64,000 nucleotides of DNA, taken from Bremerella sp. P1 (GTDB taxonomy: Bacteria > Planctomycetota > Planctomycetia > Pirellulales > Pirellulaceae). Position numbers and translations under genes: made by a program. Below the pieces are notes generated by a model, which saw nothing but the letters and a program-made list of their open reading frames with translations, did no database searches and had not been told where the DNA came from. The stretch is taken from positions 3,807,814 to 3,871,813 of the forward strand of contig NZ_CP118164.1 in NCBI RefSeq assembly GCF_028748185.1, read 5' to 3'. This document shows, piece after piece, positions 35,591 through 44,867 of the stretch (position 1 is the stretch's first letter; the number at the start of each line of letters is the position of its first letter).

Positions 35591-37002
35591 ATGACGCCCA
35601 AAGAAGTCTTAGCCCTGTGCCGTGAAAACGACGTGAAAGCGGTCGATTTCCGCTTTATGGATTTTCCCGGCCTCTGGCAGCATTTCACGATCCCTGTCAG
35701 CCATTTGAGCGAAGATACCTTCTGAAGATGGCCTCGGTTTTGACGGTTCCAGCATCCGTGGCTGGCAGGCCATCAACGAGAGCGATATGCTCGTTGTGCC
35801 GCAGCCCGATACGGCTTTTGTCGATCCGTTTACGCAATTGCCCACGCTGGTGTTGATTTGCAACATCCAAGATCCGATCACGCGTGAAGACTATTCCCGC
35901 GATCCACGCAATGTGTGCCGCAAAGCGGCCAACTACTTGAAGAGCACTGGCATCGCCGATACCTGCTTCATCGGCCCGGAAGCCGAGTTCTTCGTCTTCG
36001 ATGACGTCCGCTTCGATCAACGACCTCAACACGGTTTCTATTACATCGATAGCGTGGAAGGGGAGTGGAACGCGGTCGCGACGAGGGACCGAACCTCGGT
36101 TACAAGCTGCGTCACAAGGAAGGCTACTTCCCGGTGCCGCCTGCTGATTCGCTCATGGATCTGCGTAACGAAATGATGCAGACGATGATCGAGTGCGGCT
36201 TGAATGTCGAAGCCCAGCACCATGAAGTGTCGACCGCCGGTCAGTGCGAAATTGACATGCGGTTCAATGAAATGGTGAAGATGGCCGACGATCTGTTGAT
36301 CTACAAGTACGTGATCAAGAACGTCGCAAAGCGCAACAACCGAACCGCGACGTTCATGCCCAAGCCGGTCTTCAGCGACAACGGCAGCGGCATGCACACG
36401 CACTTCTCGTTCTGGAAAGACAACGAACCACTCTTCGCAGGTAGCGGCTACGCTGGCCTCAGCGAAACGGCCTTGCATGCCATTGGTGGCCTGCTGAAGC
36501 ATGCTCCGGCGGTGCTGGCATTCACCAACCCGACAACCAACAGCTACAAGCGATTGGTCCCTGGTTATGAAGCTCCGGTGAACCTGGCGTACTCGCAGCG
36601 GAACCGCTCAGCATCGTGCCGCATTCCGATGTATAGCCCGAGCCCGAAGGCCAAGCGGGTTGAATTCCGCTGCCCCGATCCGACCTGTAACCCTTACCTG
36701 GCGTTCGCCGCGATCACCATGGCGGCGATCGACGGGATCCAAAACAAGATCGATCCGGGGCAACCGCTCGATAAGGACATCTACGACCTGCCGCCGGAAG
36801 AAGCAGCCGCCGTGCCGAAGACGCCAGGCTCGCTTGATGCAGCGCTAGACGCCTTGGCAGACGATCACGAATTCCTGCTTCGTGGTGACGTCTTCACAAA
36901 GACGTGATCGAAACGTGGATCGAGTACAAGCGAAAGAACGAAGCCGACGCGATTCGTCTGCGTCCGCATCCTTATGAGTTCTGCTTGTACTACGACATTT
37001 AA
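35591..37002 (+). CDS. glnA: Glutamine synthetase, type I (three frame breaks)
   Basis: ATP-dependent ammonia assimilation enzyme, cytoplasmic dodecamer. The segments are unmistakable: [71 protein letters not shown], and [31 protein letters not shown]. The frame is broken at about 35722 (one extra T), 36071 (one missing C) and 36900 (one missing G). Correcting these restores one 470-residue protein, the GSI length. The ATG at 35591 has AAAGGGAG upstream. The adenylylation Tyr region near the C-terminus would be in the [10 protein letters not shown] neighbourhood. Such a key enzyme with three breaks points to sequence error. A REP-like hairpin, interrupted by an IS, follows the stop. Confidence 0.88.
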
Positions 37003-37008
37003 GAGAAT

Positions 37009-37034
37009 CCCTTACCCTGACCCTCTCCCTTCAA
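37009..37034 (+). repeat. Left half of REP-like palindrome, copy D, interrupted by an IS
   Basis: CCTTACCCTGACCCTCTCCC followed by TTCAA, then the IS begins. The right half, TTCAA followed by GGGAGAGGGGACTGGAT, resumes after the IS at 38003. Without the IS and one TTCAA, the two halves form a hairpin whose loop is exactly TTCAA. It is 7 bp beyond the glnA stop. Confidence 0.85.
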
Positions 37035-38002
37035 CAACATTATTCACCAGCTAGCAATAAAAGGAGTTCACGTACTAGGCTAGGTAGTTGTGTACGAATT
37101 CCCAAATTGGGAGCCAAGCCATGGAACGTGAACTCTGGATTGCATTATACAAATTGGCTCGCCAGTGCGACGCCAATCCCTGGTGGGCGATGACAAAGTT
37201 TTTTCGATTGGGAGATCGTGAGCGTCTACTTGTGGGCGGTTATTCACGATCGACCAACCTGCTGGGCATGCGAGCCGGGCAACTGGCCTGACGATCTCAG
37301 GCCTCGGAAATTACCGTCTCAACCGACGATGAGCCGACGCTTGCCAACCACGGAAGTTCAGGCACTGCTCGCTCAAATGGAACGGTGCATGATCGCGGTG
37401 GACGATTTCGGTTTTGTCATGCTCGTTGATGGCAAGCCGCAAATGGTGAGTCATTGCAGCAAGGATCCCGATGCCCGTTGGGGCCGCGCACGACGCGGCT
37501 ACGGCAAGGGCTACAAGGTCCACGCGATCTACGGCTCGAGCAGCATGCCGCTGGCCTGGGATGTCGAACCGCTCAACGTGGCCGAAACGCCGGTTGCAGT
37601 TCGGCTTCTCCCGATCCTAGGGAGAGGCGGAGGCTATCTAGTGGCTGATCGTGGATACGACAGCAACCAGCTCCACGACGCGGCGATGGAAGCCGGTTAT
37701 CAACTGGTGGCCGAAAAACTGCGACCAGGAAAAGGCTTGGGGCATTGCCGCCACAGCCCAGGACGAATTCGCTGTTTCGCCCTACTAGAGCAGGAGTTCG
37801 GTCGCGCCCTAATACGGTTCCGGAACCAGGTCGAACGAAGATTCGCCTGGCTTGGCAATCACGCCGGAGGCCTCGAACCACTACCCAACTGGGCTCGACG
37901 AATACACCGCGTCCGCGAGTGGGTTCAAGCCAAACTTCTGATCCATGCCATGTACATGCTCCTCAACCTTCATCCTCCACCGCTAGCTGGTGAATAATGT
38001 TG
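37035..38002 (+). mobile_element. 968-bp insertion sequence with 21-bp terminal inverted repeats
   Basis: The element is bounded by perfect 21-bp terminal inverted repeats (37035-37055 and 37982-38002, beginning CAACATTATTCACC). Both ends are flanked by the 5-bp direct repeat TTCAA (37030-37034 and 38003-38007), a target duplication. It carries one DDE transposase on the plus strand. The family could be IS4- or IS5-like; I cannot decide between them by eye. The target is the loop of a REP-like hairpin beside glnA. Confidence 0.92.
37121..37997 (+). pseudogene. DDE transposase with a frameshift at a T6 run
   Basis: The ATG at 37121 (GGGAG upstream) starts MERELWIALYKLARQCDANP; the frame then changes at T6 (37199-37204) to FDWEIVSVYLWAVIHDRP and runs to 37997. 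With T5 instead of T6 the protein would be one 291-residue DDE transposase. DDE candidates are the Asp in VDDFGFVMLVD, the Asp in VADRGYDSN, and the Glu in NQVERRFAWLGNHAGGL. Slippage at the T run could allow expression in vivo, or the extra T is a mutation or an error. The terminal inverted repeats overlap the stop region. Confidence 0.85.
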
Positions 38003-38023
38003 TTCAAGGGAGAGGGGACTGGA
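38003..38023 (+). repeat. Right half of REP-like palindrome, copy D
   Basis: TTCAA duplication (38003-38007) then GGGAGAGGGGACTGGAT, the same right end as copy C (27714-27758). It lies between the IS and the 3' end of mtnA, which reads towards it. Confidence 0.85.
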
Positions 38024-38059
38024 TAAGGCGGCTGCCGTGTATCGTAATCGCCTCTCGTT

Positions 38060-39139
38060 CTAACCTGCGATGGTTTGGGCGATGTTCTCTGGCGTGACGG
38101 GCGAGATGACCCCTTTCTCGGTGATGATCCCGGCGATCAGTTCGGCTGGGGTCACGTCGAAGGCAGGGTTGTAGACCTGTACGTTTTCTGGAGCGGTCTG
38201 CTTGCCCATGCCGTTGATGATCTCGACGGCGTCGCGCTGTTCGATGGGAATGCCTTCGCCGGTGGGCAGGGTGAGGTCGAACGTGCTGATTGGTGCGGCG
38301 ATGTAGAACGGAATGCCGTGCGCCTTGGCCAGCAGGGCCACGCCGTACGTTCCGATCTTGTTGGCCGAATCACCATTGGCGGCGATGCGATCGGCACCGG
38401 TGATCACCGCATCCACGCGGCCTTCTTTCATGACCTGGGCGGCCATGTTGTCGCAGATCAGCGTCGCCGGAATGTCTCGCTGCACTAATTCCCAAGCCGT
38501 CAGACGCGAGCCTTGCAGTAGCGGGCGCGTCTCGTCGACGTAGACATGGATGTCCTTGCCTTGGTCGTGGCAGGTAAACATAACTGCCAGGGCCGTGCCG
38601 TAGTCGGCAGTGGCCAGGCCGCCAGCGTTACAGTGGGTGAGGATTCCGTTGCCGGACTGGATCAGCTCGGCACCATGACGGCCGATGGCTCGGCAGACCT
38701 GACGATCGTCTTCGTGGATGAAGCGAGCTTCGGCCAACAGTGCCGCGTGGATCTCAGCAGGCGACTTGCCTGCTTCCTTCTCGGCAGCGTAAGTGGCTTT
38801 CAGACGATCGAGTGCCCAGAACAAGTTGACCGCCGTAGGGCGGCTGCCTGCGAGGTACTCGACCACTTCGTGGAAGCGGGCCTCGAACTGTTCCGCCGCT
38901 TGATCCACGGCCGTTTGCAGGCCAACGATTACCCCGTACCCGGCAGCAATGCCAATTGCCGGTGCCCCACGGACACGCAGCATCTTGATGGCTTCCCAGA
39001 CGGTTTCGACATCGCGACATTCAATGTGAACCAGGTCGACCGGCAACTTGGTTTGATCGATCAGAACGAGATGGCCGTCCGTTTCGCCGACAAAACGAAT
39101 CGGATCAGGGGCGGTCGTTTCGGGCGTGGAAGTGGTCAT
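38060..39139 (-). CDS. mtnA: S-methyl-5-thioribose-1-phosphate isomerase
   Basis: 359-residue enzyme of the methionine salvage pathway; it isomerises the aldose to the ketose sugar phosphate. The start at 39139 (MTTSTPETTAPDPIRF) excludes a long, Arg-rich upstream extension. Family signatures: RVRGAPAIGIAAGYGV, AVNLFWALDR, ILTHCNAGGLATADYGTAL with the catalytic Cys, and GADRIAANGDSANKIGT with the catalytic Asp. It starts 2 bp after the ald stop on the same strand, so ald and mtnA form an operon. A REP copy and IS lie just downstream. Confidence 0.95.
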   Translation of the reverse strand: MTTSTPETTAPDPIRFVGETDGHLVLIDQTKLPVDLVHIECRDVETVWEAIKMLRVRGAPAIGIAAGYGVIVGLQTAVDQAAEQFEARFHEVVEYLAGSRPTAVNLFWALDRLKATYAAEKEAGKSPAEIHAALLAEARFIHEDDRQVCRAIGRHGAELIQSGNGILTHCNAGGLATADYGTALAVMFTCHDQGKDIHVYVDETRPLLQGSRLTAWELVQRDIPATLICDNMAAQVMKEGRVDAVITGADRIAANGDSANKIGTYGVALLAKAHGIPFYIAAPISTFDLTLPTGEGIPIEQRDAVEIINGMGKQTAPENVQVYNPAFDVTPAELIAGIITEKGVISPVTPENIAQTIAG

Positions 39140-39141
39140 GG

Positions 39142-40248
39142 CTAAGCAGTCAGGGGTTGATAGGGAAGATCGAAGGTTCCGGCAACCGCCTGGTTGGTGA
39201 TTTTGCCGGAATGGATATTCAGGGCTGTGAGAAGTTCTGGCGAGTTGGCCAGCGACTTCTCGATGCCTTCGTTCGCGACACGCAGTGCCCAAGGCAGCGT
39301 GACGTTGCAAAGCGCGAACGTACTGGTACGTCCCACGGCACCTGGCATGTTGGCGACGCAGTAGTGCAGCACGTCGTCGACCAGGTAGGTGGGGTCACTG
39401 TGGGAAGTCGGTTTCGATGTTTCGATGCAGCCACCTTGATCGACGGCGACATCAATGATCACGCTCCCAGGCTTCATTAGTTTAAGGTCTTCACGAGATA
39501 CCAGCATGGGGGCTTTGGCTCCCGGAATCAACACCGAGCCGACCACCAGGTCGGCCAGTTGCAGCTGGTGGCGGATCACGTGGCGATCGCTGAACAGCAC
39601 GTTCACGTTCGGCGGCATCACGTCATCGAGGTATCGCAACCGGTCCATGTTGATATCGAGGATGTTGACGTCGGCGTTGAAGCCAGCGGCAATCTTCGCG
39701 GCGTTCGCTCCGACGATCCCACCACCAAGAATCGTAATGTGTGCTGGGGCCACGCCTGGCACGCCACCGAGCAAGATGCCTTGTCCCATCTGTGGCTTTT
39801 CCAGGTACTTGGCGCCTTCCTGAATGCTCATACGCCCGGCAACTTCGCTCATGGGAGTTAGCAGCGGAAGCGTGCCGCGCTTGTCGCGGAGCGTTTCGTA
39901 CGCCAGGCAGATCGAACCGGAATCGATCATGCCTTGGGTCAGGTCACGGCTGGCAGCGAAGTGGAAGTAGGTGAAGACGATTTGCCCGGGACGGATCAGG
40001 GGAAATTCCTCAGCCTGAGGTTCTTTCACCTTGAGGATCATATCTGCCTGGGAGAAAACTTCTTCTGCCGTATCGACGAGCGTGGCACCCGCTTCCTGGT
40101 ACTGCTCGTTGGTTAAGCCGGAACCGATTCCGGCGTCTTTCTCGATAACGACAGTATGGCCTGCTCGAACCAGTTCTTCGGCACCGACGGGCAAGATGGC
40201 AATGCGGTACTCGTCTTTTTTGACTTCTTTGGGAATGCCAACGATCAT
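39142..40248 (-). CDS. ald: Alanine dehydrogenase
   Basis: 368-residue NAD-dependent enzyme interconverting L-alanine and pyruvate plus ammonia. The N-terminus MIVGIPKEVKKDEYRIAI is typical, with catalytic Lys in IVLKVKEPQ-like ILKVKEPQAEEF and His in VFTYFHFAAS. The NAD-binding Rossmann fold is HITILGGGIVGANAAKIAAG. RTSTFALCN near the C-terminus is conserved. It is followed after 2 bp by mtnA. Two hairpins lie in the 174-bp gap upstream towards der. Confidence 0.96.
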   Translation of the reverse strand: MIVGIPKEVKKDEYRIAILPVGAEELVRAGHTVVIEKDAGIGSGLTNEQYQEAGATLVDTAEEVFSQADMILKVKEPQAEEFPLIRPGQIVFTYFHFAASRDLTQGMIDSGSICLAYETLRDKRGTLPLLTPMSEVAGRMSIQEGAKYLEKPQMGQGILLGGVPGVAPAHITILGGGIVGANAAKIAAGFNADVNILDINMDRLRYLDDVMPPNVNVLFSDRHVIRHQLQLADLVVGSVLIPGAKAPMLVSREDLKLMKPGSVIIDVAVDQGGCIETSKPTSHSDPTYLVDDVLHYCVANMPGAVGRTSTFALCNVTLPWALRVANEGIEKSLANSPELLTALNIHSGKITNQAVAGTFDLPYQPLTA

Positions 40249-40321
40249 CTGGTGATCCCTACGTTTGTTTCATTAGCTTGAGTGCGAAGCGCACGAAGAT
40301 TAGGGGCATTCGCTATTGAAA

Positions 40322-40381
40322 CATGTCCACGCAGATGTGGACATGGTACCCGAGGGGCGAAATGACGAGAAATCTCGCCCC
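40322..40381. other. Two hairpins between der and ald
   Basis: Two inverted repeats lie between the der stop (40423) and the ald start (40248). The first has perfect 9-bp arms (40322-40330 with 40337-40345, loop 6). The second has 7-bp GGGGCGA/TCGCCCC arms (40354-40360 with 40375-40381, loop 14) and T5 on the plus-strand side. They may be a der terminator, part of the ald leader, or both. Confidence 0.4.
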
Positions 40382-40422
40382 AATTTTTCGATAGAAAGAA
40401 TCGATTTCTGCTAGGTAGTCGA

Positions 40423-41883
40423 TCAGGCTTCCTCGTTGGCATCGTCGTATTGCTCGACGATGGCGCTATCGCCTGCCTCGTCAATTTCCGGCAGAAATTC
40501 ATCCGACGTGTCTTCTTCGTAGACCGGCTTGCCGACCTTGCCGAAGTCGTCCCGTTCGTCCGAGGACTCGCGCTTCTTCAAGTAAAGCTTGATGGGGACT
40601 TCGGGGAAGGGGACCGCGTCGCGGAACGACGAAATCAGGTAACGCTGATAGCTCTGCGAAAACGCCTTGGGCATGTTCACCATCAGCACGAAGGTCGGGG
40701 GCTGAACCCCAACTTGCGTGGCGTAGTAAACCTTCGGCTTGCGATTCTTGTGCAGCGGTGGCGGATGATGGGCGATGATCTCTTTCAAGATCCGGTTCAA
40801 CTCGCCGGTGTTGATTCGCGAGAGAGACTGCTTGTACAGCATCTGGGCGTGGTTGAGCAGCGTCTTGACGTTCTTGCCCGTTTTGCCGGTGATAAACGCA
40901 ATTGGGACGTGCGACATCATCGGGAATGTCTCGTGCAGGTACGTCGCCCAACGCTCAGTCGGCATCTGCGTGTTGTACAAATCCCACTTGTTGACCACGA
41001 AGATGCACGGCTTGAACTCGTCGCTGATGTAGCGGACCAGTTGTTTGTCGACCTTGCTGATCTGCTGCGACGCATCGAAGAACATCAGCGTCATGTCCGC
41101 GTGGCGGATGCTTCGCTCGGCGCGGTGGGTGCTGTAATAGTCGATGTCGGTCTTTACGCTCACACGGCGGCGGAGACCTGGTGTATCGATCGCGACGAAC
41201 GACTTGCCGTCCATCTCGAAGCGAACGTCGACACTATCGCGTGTCGTCCCGGCCACTTCGCTGACGATCATGCGATCGGCCTGAGCGAGCGTGTTGACGA
41301 AGGTGCTCTTGCCGACATTACGGCGGCCCACGATCGCCACTTTCATTTCCGGCAGCCCGTCGTCGGCATCCTGAGGGGCTTCCGTGTCGGGCAGACGATC
41401 GGCGATGACGTCGAGCAGGTCGCTCTTGTTGCGATTTTGCAGGGTGCTGACGGCAACCAGTTTGCCCCGTCCTAGGCGATAGAACTGGTCGGCTTCGACA
41501 TCCATGTGCGGCGAGTCGGCTTTGTTAGCGACCAGCACGACGGGTTTGTCGATCTTCCGCAGACGCTGGGCGACCTGTTGATCCAGCGGCAGCATACCGC
41601 TGCGGACATCAACCACAAACAGGATGATGTCGGCCGAGTCGATGGCGATTTGGATCTGGCGTTCGATTTCGTCGGTGAGATTATCGACGTCATTGACGCC
41701 AATCCCGCCGGTATCGACGATCTCGAAGAAGCGGTCGTTCCACTTCTGCAGATGGACCATCCGGTCACGGGTGACGCCTGCGACGTCGTCGACAATGGCA
41801 AGCCGACGACCGGCCAACCAGTTAAAGATGCTGGATTTACCGACGTTCGGGCGTCCGATGATAACTACTTGGGGTACCGCCAT
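40423..41883 (-). CDS. der: Ribosome-assembly GTPase Der (EngA)
   Basis: 486-residue double GTPase that acts in 50S assembly. The start at 41883 (MAVPQVVIIGRPNVGKSS) places the first P-loop near residue 10; an upstream in-frame ATG adds five residues. First G domain: GRPNVGKSS, DTGGIG, NKAD. Second G domain: GRRNVGKSTFVN, DTPGLRRR, NKWDLY. The C-terminal KH-like domain has RYLISSFRDAVPFPEVPIKL. The tail (about 450-486) is an acidic extension, EEDTSDEFLPEIDEAGD. It is divergent from the uracil-DNA glycosylase gene. Confidence 0.97.
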   Translation of the reverse strand: MAVPQVVIIGRPNVGKSSIFNWLAGRRLAIVDDVAGVTRDRMVHLQKWNDRFFEIVDTGGIGVNDVDNLTDEIERQIQIAIDSADIILFVVDVRSGMLPLDQQVAQRLRKIDKPVVLVANKADSPHMDVEADQFYRLGRGKLVAVSTLQNRNKSDLLDVIADRLPDTEAPQDADDGLPEMKVAIVGRRNVGKSTFVNTLAQADRMIVSEVAGTTRDSVDVRFEMDGKSFVAIDTPGLRRRVSVKTDIDYYSTHRAERSIRHADMTLMFFDASQQISKVDKQLVRYISDEFKPCIFVVNKWDLYNTQMPTERWATYLHETFPMMSHVPIAFITGKTGKNVKTLLNHAQMLYKQSLSRINTGELNRILKEIIAHHPPPLHKNRKPKVYYATQVGVQPPTFVLMVNMPKAFSQSYQRYLISSFRDAVPFPEVPIKLYLKKRESSDERDDFGKVGKPVYEEDTSDEFLPEIDEAGDSAIVEQYDDANEEA

Positions 41884-42020
41884 AGGGGCAGAATTCAATC
41901 AGGGGTGCGAGTATGGATGACAGGAAAGCATGAATTACTTACCCTAATATGGATTAACTTCATTTTACGTGCTAGGTCTCGCCTGAGTAAGGGAAAACTT
42001 CTTAGCGTTCCCATTCCTGC

Positions 42021-42941
42021 GTGAATTCTGAGTACCCAAGCCACCTATTTAACTCCGCAACATCCGGCATGGACGAGCCTGAAATTCGCCGAGTTCTTCT
42101 TCAACAGGCTCAAGCCTGGCGCTCGTCCGGTGTGCAGTTCCTGGCCAAGCAGGCCGGTATTGAGCTTCCCCATACGCCTGACGCACCACCCCCAATTGAA
42201 CCGGAAATGCCCGCACCGCAAGGAGTCAGCGAGATGCCCAAGCCGAAGAAGACGGAGACCATTTCCGCAGCCAAGACCGCCATTAAACCGGCCGCCATGC
42301 CCACGCTGCCCAGTTCGTCGGACGAGCCGTGGCCAGCCCCATACGCCAAGCTCTCGAAGGCAAAACGGCAGGAAGAACTCGATCAACTCCAAGCGACTGT
42401 GGCTGGATGTACTCTTTGCGCAGAACTGGCGAAAACGAGAACGCAGACCGTCTTTGGCGTGGGGAGCCCTAAGGCGCGGATTGCATTTTTCGGCGAAGCC
42501 CCAGGGGCGGACGAGGACCGGCAAGGAGAGCCGTTTGTGGGGCGAGCAGGCAAACTGCTGACGCAGATCATCGAGGCTTGTACGTTCCAGCGAGAGGACG
42601 TGTACATCCTCAACACGCTCAAGTGCCGCCCTCCAGGCAATCGAAATCCGACCACGGAAGAAAATGAGAACTGTCGACCCTATTTTGAGAGACAGTTAGA
42701 AATCATCCAGCCAGAGTACATCGTTTGCCTGGGACGATTCGCGATCACGAATTTGCTTCAGTCGACTGCGCCGATCGGCAAGCTACGTGGCCAGTTCCAC
42801 CCTTACCGTGGCAGTAAGGTGGTGGTGACGTATCACCCGGCCTACCTGTTGCGGAATCCCTCGGCCAAGAAGGACGTGTGGGAAGACATGAAGATGATGC
42901 TCAAGGATATGGGAGTCGCGATTCCCAAGCCTGCCAAGTAG
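42021..42941 (+). CDS. Family-4 (4Fe-4S) uracil-DNA glycosylase
   Basis: 306-residue DNA repair enzyme that removes uracil. An N-terminal 90-residue Pro/Ala-rich region precedes the catalytic domain. Cluster ligands: CTLC (about 130-133), the Cys in [13 protein letters not shown], and the Cys in [10 protein letters not shown]. The catalytic motif is [20 protein letters not shown], and [10 protein letters not shown] is the His loop. The start is a GTG at 42021 or the ATG at 42069; both are possible. The N-terminal region is longer than in the minimal family and may be a flexible linker or interaction region. Confidence 0.93.
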   Translation: MNSEYPSHLFNSATSGMDEPEIRRVLLQQAQAWRSSGVQFLAKQAGIELPHTPDAPPPIEPEMPAPQGVSEMPKPKKTETISAAKTAIKPAAMPTLPSSSDEPWPAPYAKLSKAKRQEELDQLQATVAGCTLCAELAKTRTQTVFGVGSPKARIAFFGEAPGADEDRQGEPFVGRAGKLLTQIIEACTFQREDVYILNTLKCRPPGNRNPTTEENENCRPYFERQLEIIQPEYIVCLGRFAITNLLQSTAPIGKLRGQFHPYRGSKVVVTYHPAYLLRNPSAKKDVWEDMKMMLKDMGVAIPKPAK

Positions 42942-42948
42942 ACGGCTG

Positions 42949-44484
42949 CTACTTGGCAGCTTCCGTTTCGGCGTCTTCTTCTTCGGGATCGAGCGGATCT
43001 TTGAGCAGTTCGTGAATCAACTTTCGAAGTTCGCGAACTTTGACCGGCATCGTCATGATGGCTCGGTTCTCGCCCAATTCGGCGGCTTCTCGAATGGCAG
43101 TCTGGCGTTCCTTCACGATCAACACCGCAGGTTTATCCTTGGTGTGGATGTCTTCGGCGAATTGATTGAAGCCTTCCAGGGCTGCCTCACCCATGTCGAT
43201 GGCGCTGAAGACAATGATGTCGGCCGGTGACGCATCTTCGGCAAAACGACTCAGAGCTCGCTGTGGATCACTAATGACCAGCACGCGGTAGCCGTACTTC
43301 TTCAGGCGATCCCGCAGGACATTTTGCATGTCCATGTTCGACTCGACGATCATGATCGTCTTGTTGTAGCCCTCAAACTGCTTGGCGATGCGGGCTTCGT
43401 TTTGTGCTTCGATCTTTCCACGGATTTCGCCAGCGGTAGAATCGTCCCCGAGTTCCAGCCGTTTGGCGGCCATCTTCAGGTCCATCAGCATCTGGCCGGT
43501 GGTTTGATAACGACGATCCGGGTTGGTTTCCATCGCCTTCATCACGACCGAAGCGACCGAACGCGGCAGGTCAGGAGCGACCTTGGCAATTGGTTCGACG
43601 TTTAAATAGCGGCTGGCAGCCAGACGTTTCTGGCGATCACGCGTCTCGTAAAGAGGAAGTACGCCGGTGAGCATGTGGTAGTAGATGGCCCCGGCAAAGT
43701 AGATATCGCTGCGTGGATCGTCACGTGGCGCATTGGTCGCAATTTCGAGACCGGCGTAGTCGACCGTACGCGGGTTCGATGCTTGTCCATCTTCGTTGAC
43801 TTGTTCGGCAAATGCGGCCAGACCAAAGTCGACCAGCTTGGCACGACCACGCGCCGAGATCAGCACGTTGGAGGTCTTCAAGTCGCGGTGCGTCAGGCCA
43901 CGTTCGGAAGCGTAGGCCAAGCCTGAGGTGATATCGATCATCAACTGCGTTGCTTCTTTCGGGTTGAATTTGCCCCGAATTCGCAGCAAGTCACGCAGAT
44001 TTTGCCCTTCGATGAATTCAATGATCAGGAAGTAGCTGGTTCCATGCTGGTACATCGAAGTTTCCGAGTGCACCTCATAGATCGGACAGATGTTCGGGTG
44101 ACGCAGCCCCTTGCCGAGTTCCCCTTCCGTCATGAACTGCGACGCACGCTTGGGATCTTCGCTGAAACGACGACGCAGCACCTTGGCGGCCACCACTTTA
44201 CCGGTGTCCTTGTGCACCGTGCGGAACACCCGCGCGAAGGTGCCGGTACCGATCATGTACAGAACTTTGTAGTCACCGTAGAAGTATCCAGTACGCAGAC
44301 CTTTAACGACGCGTTCGACCTGATAATTGGTCAAAAGCTCTTTGCGTAGCATCAAGTTTTGGATTTCGCCCAGCGAGACTTCTCGGGTTCCGAGTTCGCT
44401 CCAGACCTGTTCGACCTGGTGATGTTCGAGAAGGTTAAAGTCGATGACGCGCTGCGCAAATTCTTCAGCGGTGAGATCAGCCAT
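42949..44484 (-). CDS. Ser/Thr protein kinase with a degenerate receiver domain
   Basis: 511-residue cytoplasmic protein. An N-terminal 70-residue helical segment precedes a Hanks-type kinase (about 71-345) with GTGTFARV (79-86), Lys101, HRDLKTSN (199-206) and DFG (219-221). The activation-loop end is RTVDYAGLEIAT, an unusual variant of the GTPxYMAPE region. Residues 376-495 follow the receiver fold: TIMIVESNMDMQNVL, then ADIIVFSAIDM and IMTMPVKVREL. The phospho-acceptor Asp is Ser427 and the conserved Lys before Pro is Met479, so phosphorylation as in normal receivers is unlikely. An acidic tail ends the protein. It is convergent with the uracil-DNA glycosylase gene. Confidence 0.9.
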   Translation of the reverse strand: MADLTAEEFAQRVIDFNLLEHHQVEQVWSELGTREVSLGEIQNLMLRKELLTNYQVERVVKGLRTGYFYGDYKVLYMIGTGTFARVFRTVHKDTGKVVAAKVLRRRFSEDPKRASQFMTEGELGKGLRHPNICPIYEVHSETSMYQHGTSYFLIIEFIEGQNLRDLLRIRGKFNPKEATQLMIDITSGLAYASERGLTHRDLKTSNVLISARGRAKLVDFGLAAFAEQVNEDGQASNPRTVDYAGLEIATNAPRDDPRSDIYFAGAIYYHMLTGVLPLYETRDRQKRLAASRYLNVEPIAKVAPDLPRSVASVVMKAMETNPDRRYQTTGQMLMDLKMAAKRLELGDDSTAGEIRGKIEAQNEARIAKQFEGYNKTIMIVESNMDMQNVLRDRLKKYGYRVLVISDPQRALSRFAEDASPADIIVFSAIDMGEAALEGFNQFAEDIHTKDKPAVLIVKERQTAIREAAELGENRAIMTMPVKVRELRKLIHELLKDPLDPEEEDAETEAAK

Positions 44485-44867
44485 AAAAACTTCCTGGGCC
44501 CGAACCGTCCAGCAGCGATCTGGGCACCTCTTCCGTCTGGGTAAGAATGCGGGGATAAGACTTTTCTGTTCCGCACGTTATGTTATTCGACTTTTCGCGT
44601 GAAAGCAAATTCCAGCCGCCCAAATTAAATCGCCTGTCAAACAACTCAGATGGGTGGAAGTCGGTGTAACCGTTAAGGCCGTTAAATTTTCTTGCCGGGT
44701 TCCTAAGTCTTGACGATTAAATAGGTTCCGATCGATCCATTTTCCGGCTTAGCCGTTCGTGCCACTGGAACTCAAAGCCAAAAAATGCCAAGATACGACC
44801 GTTTACGGACGGATTCCTGCCCTGTCCATTGGTCATATGTGCTTTGAGGCCGAAGCGAGTAGGCAAC
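44485..44867. other. Divergent intergenic region, kinase and glmU
   Basis: 383 bp between the kinase and glmU genes. It should carry both promoters. No repeats, gene or convincing hexamer pair with a 16-18 bp spacer was found. Confidence 0.35.

Noticed and set aside
37199-37204. Programmed frameshift in the transposase
   Set aside because: The change is +1 at T6, while classical IS frameshifts are mostly -1 at A-rich heptamers. Removing one T restores the frame, so a mutation or sequence error is simpler, especially in a region full of such breaks.
40353-40391. Terminator for a plus-strand gene between ald and der
   Set aside because: The hairpin is followed by T5 on the plus strand, but no plus-strand gene lies just upstream, so I kept it only as a hairpin.
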